NCBI GenBank assembly: GCA_037178855.1
Contig: JASJZC010000005.1
Span: 3,224,001-3,288,000 of the forward strand
DNA from: Oscheius sp. JU75
Taxonomy: Eukaryota > Nematoda > Chromadorea > Rhabditida > Rhabditidae
Length of the DNA: 64,000 nt
Direction of reading: 5' to 3'
The notes under the pieces: model-generated
Told to the model about the DNA's origin: nothing
Database searches by the model: none
Seen by the model: the letters and a program-made list of their open reading frames with translations, nothing else
Translations under genes and position numbers: made by a program
Shown here: one piece after another, positions 24,589 through 37,100 of the stretch
Numbering within the stretch: the first letter of the stretch is position 1
Layout: each line of letters starts with the position of its first letter

Positions 24589-25204
24589 TCTGGCGCTGAA
24601 AAGCAAGAACATTTTCAACTAAAATGATAGAAAAGTGTTTGAGAGGAATAGTTCCGAGGACCTAAGTCCTCGAAACTAAAAGGTCACTTTTGATCAACAG
24701 CAGAGAATGAAAACAGGAAGCCTAAGTTTGTACATGTACGGGGCAAATGTGAGAAACCAACACAATGATATCACTATCGGGTTCTAGAAAAAAAAGAGGG
24801 CATGAAAGCATTTTGAGTTGGAGTGTACACGTGGCCAACGACAATTGCGATCGTTCCACATTCTGTGCACTGTGTTTAGGTCGTAATAAAGAGGAATTCG
24901 TAGGATTCAAAACTTCACCGCTAGCAAATTTATATTTTTTGCCAGAACCGTTAGGCTAATTTTCTCACAATCTTTCCGAGTTGGGAGAGGAGGTTTTCGT
25001 GGGTAACTGAACATAGTGTAGTTATCGAAAAGGGCTAACACAATAAACTCAACAGCACCAACCTTTTGATTCACAAAACTTTTTTTTGAATTTGTGCGAA
25101 AACTACGCTTCTCTCTTTGCAGTTTCCTCCACTCGTTGCCACTTTTATACCGCTAAATACACTTCCTTCCAGAGCAACGAAGTTCAACAACTAGTGCTCC
25201 TGTA
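24589..25204. promoter_or_regulatory. Bidirectional intergenic region, COPG / MRPL42
   Basis: A 616-nt AT-rich gap between divergent housekeeping genes. No specific factor site is obvious. A ccttccag acceptor-like site lies about 36 nt before the MRPL42 ATG. Confidence 0.35.
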
Positions 25205-25615
25205 ATGGCAAATCGCCTTATCAACAGATTCTTTAGTTCTGGGTAAGAATTTAGCTCTTTTCGCATTCTATTCTCCCCTTCAGTAAAATTGCTGTTTGTT
25301 CAAACGGAGCAGTCGCTTGCTGGCATCCTCGTACCGATATACCTTTTGAGCACACAAGACCTATCGACCTCACACTCGAAAAGGTAAGCTTTGAAAGATC
25401 TTCTTTTAACAAATGCACAGCCCGTGCTGCAACGAAAAGGAATCGCCGGAAAGCAGGGTCCGAACAACGCTGAACTGAAAGAAATATTCTACACCGACAA
25501 AAACGAGTGGTTTACTAGGTTTGTGATAGTGTTCATATGTTTCTCAATTGCTACTTTCAGAACTCGCGAAGACAGACTACGCAGTGTCTCAGCTCCTCTC
25601 CCAAAAAAGCACTAA
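25205..25615 (+). CDS. MRPL42: Mitochondrial ribosomal protein L42
   Basis: Component of the mitochondrial large ribosomal subunit. Four exons give about 98 residues: a short presequence (MANRLINRFFSSG), then IAVCSNGAVACWHPRTDIPF and EHTRPIDLTLE, the MRPL42 core. LKEIFYTDKNEWFTRTRED and a basic tail ending PLPKKH follow. Introns are 36-42 nt. The stop codon is only 9 nt before the start codon of LIPT2 on the same strand, so the two are probably co-transcribed. Confidence 0.88.
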
Positions 25616-25624
25616 CTCGTCGAG

Positions 25625-26459
25625 ATGCGTCATTCTTTCAGTGTTATCAAATTAGGTCGAATATCATATACCGAAGGATTGCGGCAGCAGGAGAAGTATG
25701 TAAATATTGCCAAATCCAGTAAAAACCATGAGCACCCTCAGTAAGTGCCTTTTTTTTTTGACTGATCCATAATTTTTAGAAATTTTCTTTTAAGTTTGGA
25801 ACATTCTCCAGTTTACACTGTCGGAATCCGCTCAAGCAACTATACTGTAGAAGAGGAGGAGAGATTGAAACGCCTCGGAGCAGATTTTCATAGGTGGGTG
25901 CACTGAAGCCTTTTATAAGTCGAGTTCAGAACATCTAGAGGTGGACTCATAACATTTCATGGTCCTGGTCAACTAGTCATGTATCCAATTTTTCATTTGG
26001 CACAGATTGCTCCCAAACCTATCGGCGTCCGGATATACGTAGAAATGTTAGAACAGGTACAACCACTGCTTTTTCCAACAAAACATTCTTCTTCCAGGTT
26101 ATCATAAATTGTGCCACTGACGCCTTCTCAATTAACGATGTTGGGCGAACCGAAAACACTGGTGTTTGGGTAGAGAAAAGACGCAAGTTAGCTGCTCTCG
26201 GTGTCGCCGTCTCCCACGGTGTTACCTCTCACGGACTTGCACTCAACTGCAACACTGACCTTTCCTGGTACGACTATGTAAGTCTTTCTCAAAAGATTGA
26301 CGCTCATAAGACAATTTACAGATAACTGCTTGCGGCATAAAAGGCGCCATATCCACATCGCTGTCCAGTGAATCGAAGAAAGATATCTCTCCATCTGATG
26401 CTCTCATTCCCATGCTCAATTCCTTCTCGTCGGTCTTCCAATGCTCCTACAACCTTTAG
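25625..26459 (+). CDS. LIPT2: Lipoyl(octanoyl) transferase, mitochondrial
   Basis: Transfers octanoate from acyl carrier protein to lipoyl-domain proteins (glycine cleavage H first), starting mitochondrial lipoate synthesis. It starts [19 protein letters not shown]. The LipB family motifs are [33 protein letters not shown] (the RGG..T.HGPGQ signature) and [40 protein letters not shown] follows, then ITACGIKG, where the catalytic Cys and partner Lys are TACGIK. Five exons, introns about 36-40 nt. Full length. The start lies 9 nt after the MRPL42 stop. Confidence 0.93.
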
Positions 26460-26516
26460 GTTCTTTCTTTTTCTGTTGTTTGTTGTTGTTATAAGCATAC
26501 TTTATTAAAGAATTTT

Positions 26517-27152
26517 TCAATAGATGAGAGCGAGAACAAGTGGGATCGAAACAGCGGTGAGGAAACTGAAGGGACTGGTGGACTTTGTGACAAGTCTAGT
26601 CAGATCTCCGAGCCCCTGCTTGTCGAACATGTCGCTGACCATCTTCTGCCATTTGGCTCTATTTTCTTCGAATTTCTCCTTGCCGTCTTGGATTGCCTGA
26701 AAGGGTAGTTTTCATATCAAAAGATCTATTCCGGCCGAGAGTCCGGAAGCGATTTGGCCCTAGGTGCACAAACAAGGTCTCTCTCCCTCGATGTAAATGC
26801 AATTATTTACCTCCTTCTGGAAGCTGGTGACCTCGGCGAGGAAATTGTCCACCTTGTTCAGTGTCTCTTTCTGCGCTTCCGTAGCCATCGGTGCGAGAGA
26901 TTGTGCCTTTTCCTTCATTGCCATCAGAAGATCCTTGACACGATTGATGTTCTTATCCAGATCCTATGAATGTTTAGGTGATTACTCAAAGCAGACTTAA
27001 ACCTCCATGTTGCTGGCGAACAAGTCCTTCACGCTATTGAAGCTTCTACTGAAGAAATCGCCCACATCGGAAGTCTGAATGCTGTCGAGAATGCCGGCCC
27101 GGGTGACGGAAACGCCCAAAAAGAGGAGAACGAGTAGTCGAGAAGAGAACAT
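26517..27152 (-). CDS. Small secreted helical protein with C-terminal anchor, family not recognised
   Basis: Three exons, about 135 residues. It has a signal peptide (MFSSRLLVLLFLGVSVTRA), then amphipathic helical segments (VKDLFASNMEDLDKNINRVK, ETLNKVDNFLAEVTSFQKE). DGKEKFEENRAKWQKMVSDM follows. A Ser/Thr spacer precedes the hydrophobic C-terminus (FLTAVSIPLVLALIY), which looks like a GPI-attachment signal. The overall plan recalls small helical secreted proteins of nematodes, but no family can be named. Convergent with LIPT2, stop codons 58 nt apart. Confidence 0.6.
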
Positions 27153-27224
27153 TTTGGGGAATGGCAGTAGCTGGGCGGGGCTGCTGCCCAAACAAAACAA
27201 GTCGAAAACAGAGAGAAAAGAGGT

Positions 27225-30200
27225 TTATTCGGATCTCTTTCTGGAGCGTGGTGTGCTGCGGGGACTTGATGTAACTGAATGTTTTTGAAACGATGATGGT
27301 CGACGACTGCTGCCACTGAAAGATATTTTGCTACTCACAAATAAAAAGGGGTTTGGGAAAGAAGGGAGATAGGAACAGAATAGGAGAACAGAGGAAAGAG
27401 GAACAACCTCACGACTGTTGACTCGGTGTTCTGAACATGCGCAGTCTGCGCTGGTCCGTTCTAAATCGTCGTATACTCTGGACATTCAGACCCTTTGAAA
27501 TAATAGTATACTCACTCGGAAGTTCTTCTTCGGAGTTCTTGGGCGTTTTTGTTGAAGAGTTCTGTGAGTCGAGAGACGGGTAACTGTTTCTCGGCGTGCA
27601 TTCCATCCACTGGATCCCAATGAAGACTCTCTACACTGCCCTCCTCATGTTCCAACTCGGTCTCTCCCTCTTCTTCCTCTTCGACCTCTTCCAACGCATC
27701 GTCCACTTCCTACAACCTTGTTCTCTTTCAGTCGAAAACCAGTTCAGGAGTCCCATTAAGTGAGAAAGAGACCTCTGACTCAATCTGCCGAACAGTAAAC
27801 AACAGAATTATCCATGCGATACTATTTGCATGTTCAAAAAGACAAAAGTTCCACCTTCCAATCGCTCATGGCAGGGGACGGGGTTGCCGAAGATTTCATC
27901 GGTTTAGCAAATGCTCGACGGAGCTTTTTCTTCGCCGAGGACATCTTCGAAGGAGACTTTCGATATTCCTGAAGCTGAAAACAGTCACAGGAATAGTTCA
28001 TGGACTCACCAGATTCTCCGTCTGAACAGTCTTGACCTCGATAACTGGACTCGGAGTCTGTATTCTTATACTCTTTGTCTCAATTTCTGTGCCTAAATAA
28101 CAAAAATATCTCCGAATAACGAAAAAATTAGACTTGTTTGCTGGTCAGTCAGCTCGATCTGCCAGGTCTGCACTTCTTCCTCTAGAGTCGACGGTCGGTC
28201 AGTTTGGAATTCGGTGTCTGCTGTCGACGGTAAAACTGTGATTGTATCTCGCTCCGCTGTCTCGATTCTCGAGGTCTGAGTCTCAGCCGACTGTCCAACC
28301 TCTTTCATCTCGACCGTCTGTGTCTCGACTTCCGCGAAGAAGTTCCTCATTTCGCTCTCCGTCTGTGTTGTTCCCTCTATCAAGGCCTTATCATCAGTCT
28401 GTTGGTATTCCGATTGACTGTAATTCTTTTGTTACAAGCTTCGGAAGGAACATTACTTTTGAGTGATATCGGTCTGAGTTTGTGCCTCGTGAGCCATGAA
28501 AAGTTCGGGCAAAAGAGCTGCCTCTTCCTGTTGAAGCTGCACTTTCTGCACCATTTCTTCGAGTTGGGCAGACGGCTGACCCTTATTCTCCTTATCCTCA
28601 ACAATCTGGAACAGTTTGGGCATTCCTAAAGTTCTTGTTTTTTTTCTGAAACAAATAAAGTAACCAGTCTTATCATCCAAATCCTGGAGAATAGGAGGCA
28701 CTTCTATCCCCTGTTTCTTTGCCTCAACCTCTACTCTTCCCATAGCCTCCTTCTTTGCCTCCTTGCTAAACTTTTCAATTAGGTTATTTGAAAGATAATG
28801 GACCTTAGAAGAGGCATGAGGAACTTGGCAGCCCTGTTGTTTCCCCACAGCTTGAGCATTCCAGCAGAAGCCCCCAGTTCACCTCCTCCTAAAGGAGTTC
28901 TTTACCCAAATCCAATGAGAAACTACCTTCAGCCAGTTTCTGCTGATACTCCATGATGAGTTTGAGCATCAGTTGACAGTAGAAATCCTCCAGAGCCACT
29001 TGGACCACGTTGATGCACATCGAGACCAGGGACAGACCCACGATGACGAAGACGAAACAAAGAACCATCATACTAGAAAAGGGTTTATCGTTTTTGACCC
29101 AACTCACTCTCGTCTAACCACTGAGACGTCTCCTAAACCGATGGTCGACAACGAGATATACATGAAATAGATGCTCTCTCCGTAGGTCCAGTCCTCCCAC
29201 AGCTTGAACAGTCCGGCACAGAAGAAAATCCAGCCGAAGGTGATACCTACGGCTACTTTCACACTCATTCTTGCAGCCGGATTCTCGTCAAAATCTTGAA
29301 GATCTCGTTGAGAGCCGAGTTCGGAGGCGAGAGAAGACACTTCGCCTCCTCCTTCTCCTCGCTCGACCATGTCGACTTCGTCTGCTGGAGTGGATCTTTT
29401 GAACAAACCCAGTACTCCCAAGTACGCGTTGTCTATCGTCTGAAGACTCATCATCATGAAAAGAGCAGAGAGTTTACCTCGACACATCCGGTGATATTCG
29501 CATATAGGAATTTGCCAAGTTCGTTGAGTGTGATCAACATAATCGGAATTCCTATCAAGGAGTAGACGACAGTGGCTATCCGACCCAGAGCTAAAAGAAT
29601 CACAGTAAAATACGAAGAACGGTATACTTGTGATGCAGGCAATGTCTCCATATCCGATAGTAGTGAACAAAGTTCCGGCAAAGTACATCGAAGACATGAA
29701 ATCCCATCCGTAGCCTTGCTTCGGAGCGTAACCGATGGTCTTCTGAAAGTGGTCGACAGCTTCGGCAACCAGCTTCTTTCTGGCGGGTCTTCTCATCGAA
29801 AGACTCTTCGTCGTCATGTTCCTGTTCTCCCATACGATTTCGTCTATTCGCCTCCACAACATCTCTCGTGCCAACTTATACGACTCCACATTCTCCGTCG
29901 CCTTCCTGTCGTCCTCTCCACTCTCGATGAGCCAAAACAGCAGAGCTCCAATCAACATGTAGATCAGAATGACCACCAGAGGAAAGAGTCGTTTCAGTTG
30001 AAATCGCTTGACAGCCGCTCGGAACTTTTCTAGTAGAGTCTGTGGTTTGGTTGACTGTTGCGTAGTCGAGGAAGTGACTGTCCTTCGAACTTGGTGTGGA
30101 TGGACCTGCAGGACAGTCTGTCCAGTCTGAACCGACGGAGTGACCGAGAGCTGTGACACCCGTCTATTGATTTGCCCAAGCGGGAGAGAACTCTGTTGCT

Positions 30201-30315
30201 GAAAAGATTTGATTTGTCTCTTCTCTAAACTCTCTAAAACCTGTAATTGGGACTGTGGCCTGTGGGAAGAGGCCGGCTGCCGACCGGCTCCCGTGGCCCT
30301 GAGCAGTACGGGCAT
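27225..30315 (-). CDS. Two-pore-domain (TWK-type) potassium channel with long QT-motif cytosolic tail
   Basis: Background K+ channel of the plasma membrane. A cytosolic N-terminus leads to TM1 (LFPLVVILIYMLIGALLFWL), pore 1 with filter TIGYGD, TM2, TM3, pore 2 with TIGLGD, and TM4 (MMVLCFVFVIVGLSLVSM). CINVVQVALEDFYC and the TWK post-TM4 block AAKFLMPLLSKEAKKEAMGR follow. The reading continues without loss of frame through about six more exons. These give a roughly 330-residue tail rich in Glu and in QT motifs (AQTQTD, TTQTE, ETQTV, ETQTS, EFQTD, EVQTW, RIQTP, TVQTE), then an acidic patch (EEVEEEEEGETELEHEE) and a basic Arg/Ser end (TPRSRKRSE). The acceptor ttagcag abuts the ATG. The channel core is certain. 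The tail belongs to the same gene by frame and splice sites, pending a transcript. Confidence 0.88.
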
Positions 30316-31340
30316 CTGCTAATCTCTCTTTTTCTCGTCTCACGGATAGATTACACAGCAGGTGGAGATAATAGTGTCGCGTATGTGAGAATCTGAAATA
30401 AACTTGGGGTAGAAAAATGAGAGTCAAAGAGCAACCAGGAAGAACCTTTTCTCTCGGAAAGGGGCTCCTCTTACCCGACCCGAACTGATACGGGCCAGAA
30501 CTGGAACAAGACAACAACCAGATCAACGAGCAACTTTTTTGAATTCAAGTTATGAGCCATAAGAAACTTGGAGATCACCACTGGACAATTGGAACAAAAG
30601 ATGCTATCGCAGTAATGTCAACAGAAAGATCTGCAGGCGTGGAGCGGATCTCTTCATAGCCCGCAAGCTGATACCCAAAGCATACAGTACTCGAGAGGAG
30701 TATCAAGCTGACTCTAGTGAACCAGTTGATATCGAAACAAATAAAAAGAGGCGAAAATAGATAGAAAATTGTGTGAAGGAGTGTGCCCTCGTGTCATCAT
30801 GTCGCAGCTCCTCCTCTCCAAGTCAGCTGTTGTTGTTCCTTCCATGCACAGACAAATCTCTCACTCGACTTTTATACTTTTACCACTGGCTTTCTACCAC
30901 CTATCTCCGACACGTTCCCGCTTACAAAACCAAGATTCATCATAAGTAAATATGATAAGGAAGACCAGTTGCCATAGATTACGGTAACTGTCAGCAACTA
31001 TTCCTATTGCTTGCTTTCGGGGAGAATACCGTAATCCCTTCTCATTTCATATATATGAGAAGGTTGTGAGGTTTTGTTCCCAAGATTAGAAAAAAAAACA
31101 GAAAGATCTGTAAAGACGAAAATAACTCGTAGGTCGATCCGAAAAAAGATCTCGACACTGGGAGCCGAGGGTGGGGGTTCAGACTTGAACCAACAGCTGT
31201 CCATCTCGAGTCTTCCACCGTAAATCAAGATCAACATTCGCAAGAAAATTACTCTTCCGCAACGAGTATTCCTCCTTCCTCTTTCAAGACTTCCGAGCAA
31301 AGAAAACAATAACTTTATTCTATAAAAACTTGAACAAAGA
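30316..31340. other. Intergenic, K2P upstream and MPP-beta downstream flanks
   Basis: No gene recognised; short open frames on both strands (for example 30783-30977 plus) lack any family resemblance. Confidence 0.4.
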
Positions 31341-33767
31341 TCATTTGAAGAGTCGTCTTTCAATTTCAGCATTTTTTGGCCACAGGTCAGTCGTTCCTGA
31401 AAAATGGGAAAGTTTAAGGGTTTCTCATCGTTTGTCAGGTCTTTATCTTCAATGGATATATGAGAAAAATCTATAAACGAACCTTTCACGGTAGTGGCGA
31501 TTCGTCCCTGTAAGAAAGTCTTGTAACAGGCCCGTCTCACCGAATCCACGTTGATTGCCTAAATTGTCAGCGTTGTCAATTTGTACCAAGCTGGGTTTTT
31601 ATCATGGGAAAAATGAACGAGACAGGTGGGATGTTGAAATGTTGTTACACCAAGAGATGGCTCTCAACAGCCATTGATTTTCTACGATTATACGGAACCA
31701 AAAAGCTGGTCAATTCGGGTGGATCAAGAGCAGACTGAAACTCACATTTATTCTGGCTTCAAGTTCCGGTATGGGAATTCGCCGTCCGTAGCAGAGAAGC
31801 TGTCGACCGATGTCCTCACAGATAGGAGTAGTTCCGTCGAGCATCAAAAGAAGATTCGTCAAGAGTGTTCTCTTTCCTCTCTCCACTGAAGCCGCATCAA
31901 CATCTGAACGATTTTAAAGTAAACAGCAGAAAAAGTCTCTTACCAAGAGCCAGCCATCTCCATTCGTCGATGACACTGTCGATCCATCGGTCAATCGACT
32001 TCTCCTCGACGGCGAAATAGACACCCATCAGGCCGGTATCCTAAAAGGCTACTTTTGTTTCAAAACCGATAAGAAATTACTTTGTAGCAAGTGTTAAATG
32101 CCTGGAACGACTGAACTCCCCCATCGGCTCCCATCTCGAGAGCAAGGCGTGTTGGCGCATTGACTCCGAAACCACGACTGCGGTCGAATTCACCGAGGAG
32201 CTTCAAAAGAGAGTTGAAGTTATTCGTATTAACGTACTGTATTTGCCACCATAAGCGAGATGTTGTCCTCGTGAGTCCACGAAACTCCCTCAACAACTAG
32301 TGCTCCGTAACAGAACTTCATGTCTTCGACCGGTATCTTGATCTGAAAAGTTTGTTAGGACAAGTACATAACTGAGGCTACCTCACAAGGAGTGAACTTG
32401 GCTGGAAGAAAGTTTGTGGAAGCATCTCCCAGAGGTAGTTTACCGAAATATTTCTCAGCCAGTCGAGCCAGCTCGTCGTGTTCAACTCCGCCGGCGCTTG
32501 CCAATACCATTCTTCCCGATGTGTAGTGTGTGTCGATGTAGTCACGAAGGTCTCTTTTCGATATGGTTCTGAACAATTAGTTATGAAAGAAAGGGCATGA
32601 GTAGTTACTTGATGTTTTGGATTGGTCCGAGAATGGTCATACAGAGAGGATTTCCAGCAAAGCATCCGGAATGCAAGTGGTCGAAAACGACTTCTTGGTG
32701 ATTCTGTTCCACTTCCTGCATTTCTCGAATGATCACACCCCGCTCTGCAGTGATATCGCTGTCCATATGCTTACTATTCAGAAGAATGTCAGCAAGAATT
32801 TCGACGGCTGAAAATTGTTAGATATAAAAGGCAAAGTAAAGAAACCTACATCGTTCCAGATCTTTATTGAAGCATTTGGCATAGTAGACTGTCTGTTCAC
32901 GAGATGTGTAGGCATTTAAATGAGCTCCAATATCTTCGACTTCGAGTTCGAGAGAAGTACGGCTTCTTTTTGTTGTGCCCTGAAAAATCAATGGAAGTGA
33001 AGGGATATACCAGCCCAACTTTGAAAGACATGTGCTCAAGGAAGTGTGCTGTTCCGTTGTTCTTCTCATTCTCGTAGCGTGAGCCAGCATCAATCCAGAC
33101 TCCAACCTGAAAGTTATTGTTAGACTGACGAAGATCTACGTCGCGTTCTTCTCTCTTTAAGATAAGGTCTACTCGCCCTGGTATGTTCAAGATGTGCCCT
33201 GTCTTGGAAGCTGCCTGGTTGCCGCCAAGCCTGCTATCCCTGTCAAGCCAACTGTGCCCACCAACTGGAGAAGTTCAATCCGTCGCTCTTGAACAAGCGT
33301 ACAACAACTACACTATCAATGGAAACAATGACCGGGGAGCTTCGGCCACGCCTGCTGCAGGAAATGGAACATTTGCTGGCGGAAATGCTACGAACGAACG
33401 GGGATCGGTTGCGATGACCGGAGCTCGGTATGGAGGTGTGAGTTGTAGTAAAGCACAACAAACTAAGATCTATACTTCAGTCAGTCTTCGTCCGCAACAA
33501 CAAGTAATGCTTCAGGATCAAGCTCAAAGAATAAAGCTGATCGTGTCGCTATTTCTGTAAACGTAGTAAACTGACCGTGGCAGTCTGCATTCCGGTGTTT
33601 TCACTTGCTACTCTGAATCCACTAGGCAATGTAGATACAACAGTTTCTGGGAAATAGCGATTAGATGCCACAGCGGATCGTAGTCGCGACGCGGTCTGAA
33701 AACGACTTTGTTTATAAATCATATGCTTGCTTACTTTTATTATCGGCCTTGTGGATCGGTAGAGCAT
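31341..33767 (-). CDS. PMPCB: Mitochondrial processing peptidase, beta subunit
   Basis: Catalytic subunit of the matrix peptidase that removes presequences (M16 family). A presequence-like start ([31 protein letters not shown]) is followed by [13 protein letters not shown]. Next comes [20 protein letters not shown] and the inverted zinc motif HFLEH, with the distal metal ligand in the [15 protein letters not shown] block. [35 protein letters not shown] and [20 protein letters not shown] are conserved. The C-terminus is [14 protein letters not shown]. Most introns are about 40 nt. One intron, between MQTAT and VGVWIDAG (about 33110-33570), is near 460 nt and holds a plus-strand open frame. It diverges from the copine gene (372 nt between start codons). 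Confidence 0.95.
33183..33560 (+). CDS. Candidate small gene nested antisense in a PMPCB intron
   Basis: A plus-strand frame of up to 125 codons begins ATGTTCAAG. Its centre is Asn/Gly/Ala-rich ([20 protein letters not shown]). A plausible 41-nt intron (gtgtgag...acttcag) joins it to [18 protein letters not shown]. An overlapping frame is Cys-rich ([16 protein letters not shown]), so the true reading is unclear. No family recognised. The unusual intron length and two open frames are the only support. Confidence 0.22.
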   Translation: MFKMCPVLEAAWLPPSLLSLSSQLCPPTGEVQSVALEQAYNNYTINGNNDRGASATPAAGNGTFAGGNATNERGSVAMTGARYGGVSCSKAQQTKIYTSVSLRPQQQVMLQDQAQRIKLIVSLFL

Positions 33768-34139
33768 CTTTTCTATTTTATTGTGAGCCCTAGAAATAAT
33801 GAGTAGAGACTTTCACTATTGAAAAGCAGAAAGGAAATTACATCAGGACGTTGCAGCAAAAATGGTCGGCCAGGAATTTTTTAAGCTCGCGACAATACTT
33901 GTTTTGTATTTACAAAGTGGGCGCTCAAATGATCAAAATTTTATTCTTTCATCGTTCTCTTCTTCCCTTGCTTTCGTTTAGTCATGGGTCAACTTGCTAT
34001 TGCTAACCAAATCAATAAAAGTGTTCCACACCATTATTTCCCAACATCTTCTTACGTCATCGTATTGAGAAACAATGTTTTCTTTAGTGGGTGGAGACCA
34101 ATGCGAATAAACCGGTGCAGACAGACGTGATTGCACACC

Positions 34140-37100
34140 ATGGTTTCTTTCGACTTCACACTTCATCTACGAGTCAGGTATTCTTTTCCTTGTAAATACT
34201 CCAAAACACTGTTTATTAGAAATGTTGGAAATGACGTGAACAGAATTGGAATTCGAGGGAGCGTCCAACGACAGATTCAAGACTCCAATGGATTTGTAGA
34301 GGTAGGTAGCTTGTTGACATTGTTTCATCCTGCATCAGATATCTCAAACGGAGACAGTATACCATGAGAATAATGTGAATTTCAAACACCGATGTCTATT
34401 ACCTTATCGTTTTGGAGGACAGGAAGATACCTACATGATCACAATGTTTGTTTTAACCCATTTCCTGCTGTAAACAATACATACAGATACGGAGTCCGTG
34501 ATGAGAGTGGTGTTTTCACAGGTCCGCTGGGAAAAGTCGTATTCCAAATAGCATCAATTATTTCGGCCGGAGGCAATCGATCCTTTCCCTTATTTCCTAA
34601 CTGTTTCCTGGATATCTACGTCTCTCTTTCGGAAACCTATTCTCAAGGAATACGACTTGCTTTTTCTGGACATAGTCTTCATTCGCCCGATGGTCGGCCG
34701 ATTGCCAGCTACATGGCTCTAATACTGTGCACGCCGGAAAGAAACATTCTTCTTTACAAATCGCCAGTCAGGAAAGGAGAAAAGCACCCAGTGTGGCCTG
34801 AATTTGTCCTCCCGCTTCATCTACTCCAATATTACCCGAATGCTCCTCTTCAGCTTCACTGTTTCAATTACAACGTGAATGCAGCAGATTCGCTTATCGG
34901 TTGGTTTTTATTACTCTTCTCCTGAGCATTAAGTTCAGGTTATTTCTCTACGACGTTAACACAATTGCAAGTAGGCCCAGGAACTATGAATATTTACATG
35001 GTTAGTGGTCGATTTGTTCATGCTTTATTGCTTTCAGCTGACTGATCAACATGGCGCGAGGCTGTCTGAAAAGACGAATATTGTTCTGACGAAGATGGAG
35101 CCACAGCCCGTCTCGAACATCCTCCAATTATTCCAAAACAAGTTGACACATTCTTTCCCATTCAAAACTGTTTATTCAGCATGAACATCGGCCTTGGAAC
35201 AGCAATCGACCTCACAGCTTCGAATGGAAAACCAGATGATCCCTCGTCTCTGCACTTTGTGCATCCCTACAGTACTTCGGCCTATGAACATGCTATGCTT
35301 CGTGTTCTGCCACATATTGCACCATTGATGAGCCAGCCCAAAATAAGTCAGTGTTCTTGACATTTTTATCACAATCGACAATTTCAGTTGCTCTAGGATT
35401 CGGTGCAAAAGTTGAGCCTTCATATGATCTCTCTCACTGCTTTTCATTGGTAGTGACTCTGTGTAAAACCATACTTACAATTTTCAGAGCCGTAGCAATG
35501 AAAACGCCTTCGTAAGCGGTATTCCTGGCCTAATAGAAGCTTACCGTTCGGCGCGAATAGTCGTGAAGCCGTATGCGCCAACAGATTTCAGCGAAGTCAT
35601 CTATTACATTTCTAAGTAAGATTATTTCCCGGTTTTCCTACCCAATTTTGCAGATTTGCTAAAGCCGAAGCCAAAAATCCTCATGGACTGTATTTTATCT
35701 TGATAATTTTAACAGACGGAGGGCCAGCACAGCCGACTAAAACGATAAATGCCATTGTGGACTCGTCACCATACCCCATGTCGATAATAGCAGTTGGAGT
35801 GGGATCGGTAAGTACTTTTTTTTTTCGCTATCCTTGAGTTTCTCCTTCCACTTTCCTTGCCGTTCAGCCGATAGTGCTCCGTCTCGGAAAGGCTAGTTCG
35901 TGCTTCGGATGTTTTTCGTTCCTCCCTAACTTTACAAGACAGTCAGTGCTCCGAGAATGATAGTGAAACTATCCATGTTTACAAGTAGACTCGAGTACAA
36001 GAAAGACTAGTAGCGAAGGCTAACTAATCAAGGAAAACAGACAGAAAGAGGAAGGCTGCCCAGACAGATTCTTTATTTGTCAGTTCAATCGAGCTTGCAT
36101 CCGGGTTTGGCTTTGCGGCAGAGAACCATGGTGGAGTGGACCTGGGGGCCGAGGAGAATTTGCTCCTTTCCGTCGAAGGCAGCAGTGGCTCTCTCGTTGC
36201 GGACATCGACCTTTCCGAGGATCTGCTTTCCGTTGAAGGTGATGACGCCGGGACTGATGTCTCCCTTGTGATGATTGACGTGGACCGGGTGCCATTCCTT
36301 GTCAGCATCGAAGCGGGCAGCCTCCGGAAAAGGACGCCACTCGTAGTCGAATCCGCGCACGTGATCCGATGGGTAGAAGAGTACTTGGATGCTTCCGATA
36401 TTGGTTTTGTATTCATTGCCACCCCATCCAAAATTGGCTGCGATCTTGCCTCCCTCGTTCCAGACCCTACCCATAACGGGCTCGCCCTGCTGGTACCAGA
36501 GAGCCACATACTGGTCGGGATTGTGTCCGGGCAAGGTGTCCAGCGACTTGAACAGAGCCTTGACCTTCTCCTCGATAGGCCACGGGTCTCCAGCACGGAA
36601 GTCGGCCCAGTGGTTGAGGGTGACGCGAGGGACCGGCTTTCCTCCGCACTTGCTACAGGGACATCCAGGAGGACCGCCTCTCAGTTCACGCACGATTAGC
36701 ATCATGTCACTCAGCTCGCCCCCACTCTTCTCGTAAACCTTTCCGTCGCTACTGAATCTAGCAATTTCACTTCGATTGTCGACATAGCCGAGCAGAGCTC
36801 CTTCTTTGCGATTCCAGAGGAGGGGGAAGCTGTCACCGCAGCGGACCGTCTCACGCCCCTTTTCATCATTGTCGAAGCGCTCGGAGTACTTGATCCAGTT
36901 GTACCAGAAGCCCAGAGAGTTGTGGTCGCCCTTGTACTGCAACACTTGGATGTTTCCATCTAGCTGTTCCTTCGTCTTCAGTTCAGCCTTGTTATACGGG
37001 AAGCTGCATTCGACGACTCCTCCGTTGTTCCAGCTTCTTCCGTGGATTGGCTTGCCATGCTTGTACCAGAGAGCGATGTAGAGGTTCTGCTGTCCTTGGC

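Noticed and set aside
35870-35960. A short copine C-terminus ending soon after the GVGS exon (PIVLRLGKASSCF...)
   Set aside because: The far exon at 37370-37543 matches the copine core (SRDFTSLKALES) in phase, whereas the short ending has no family similarity.
36024-36736. Several long frames on both strands overlapping the repeat-protein gene
   Set aside because: The sense frame has clear internal repeats and a polyadenylation signal; the others are shadows of its codon bias.
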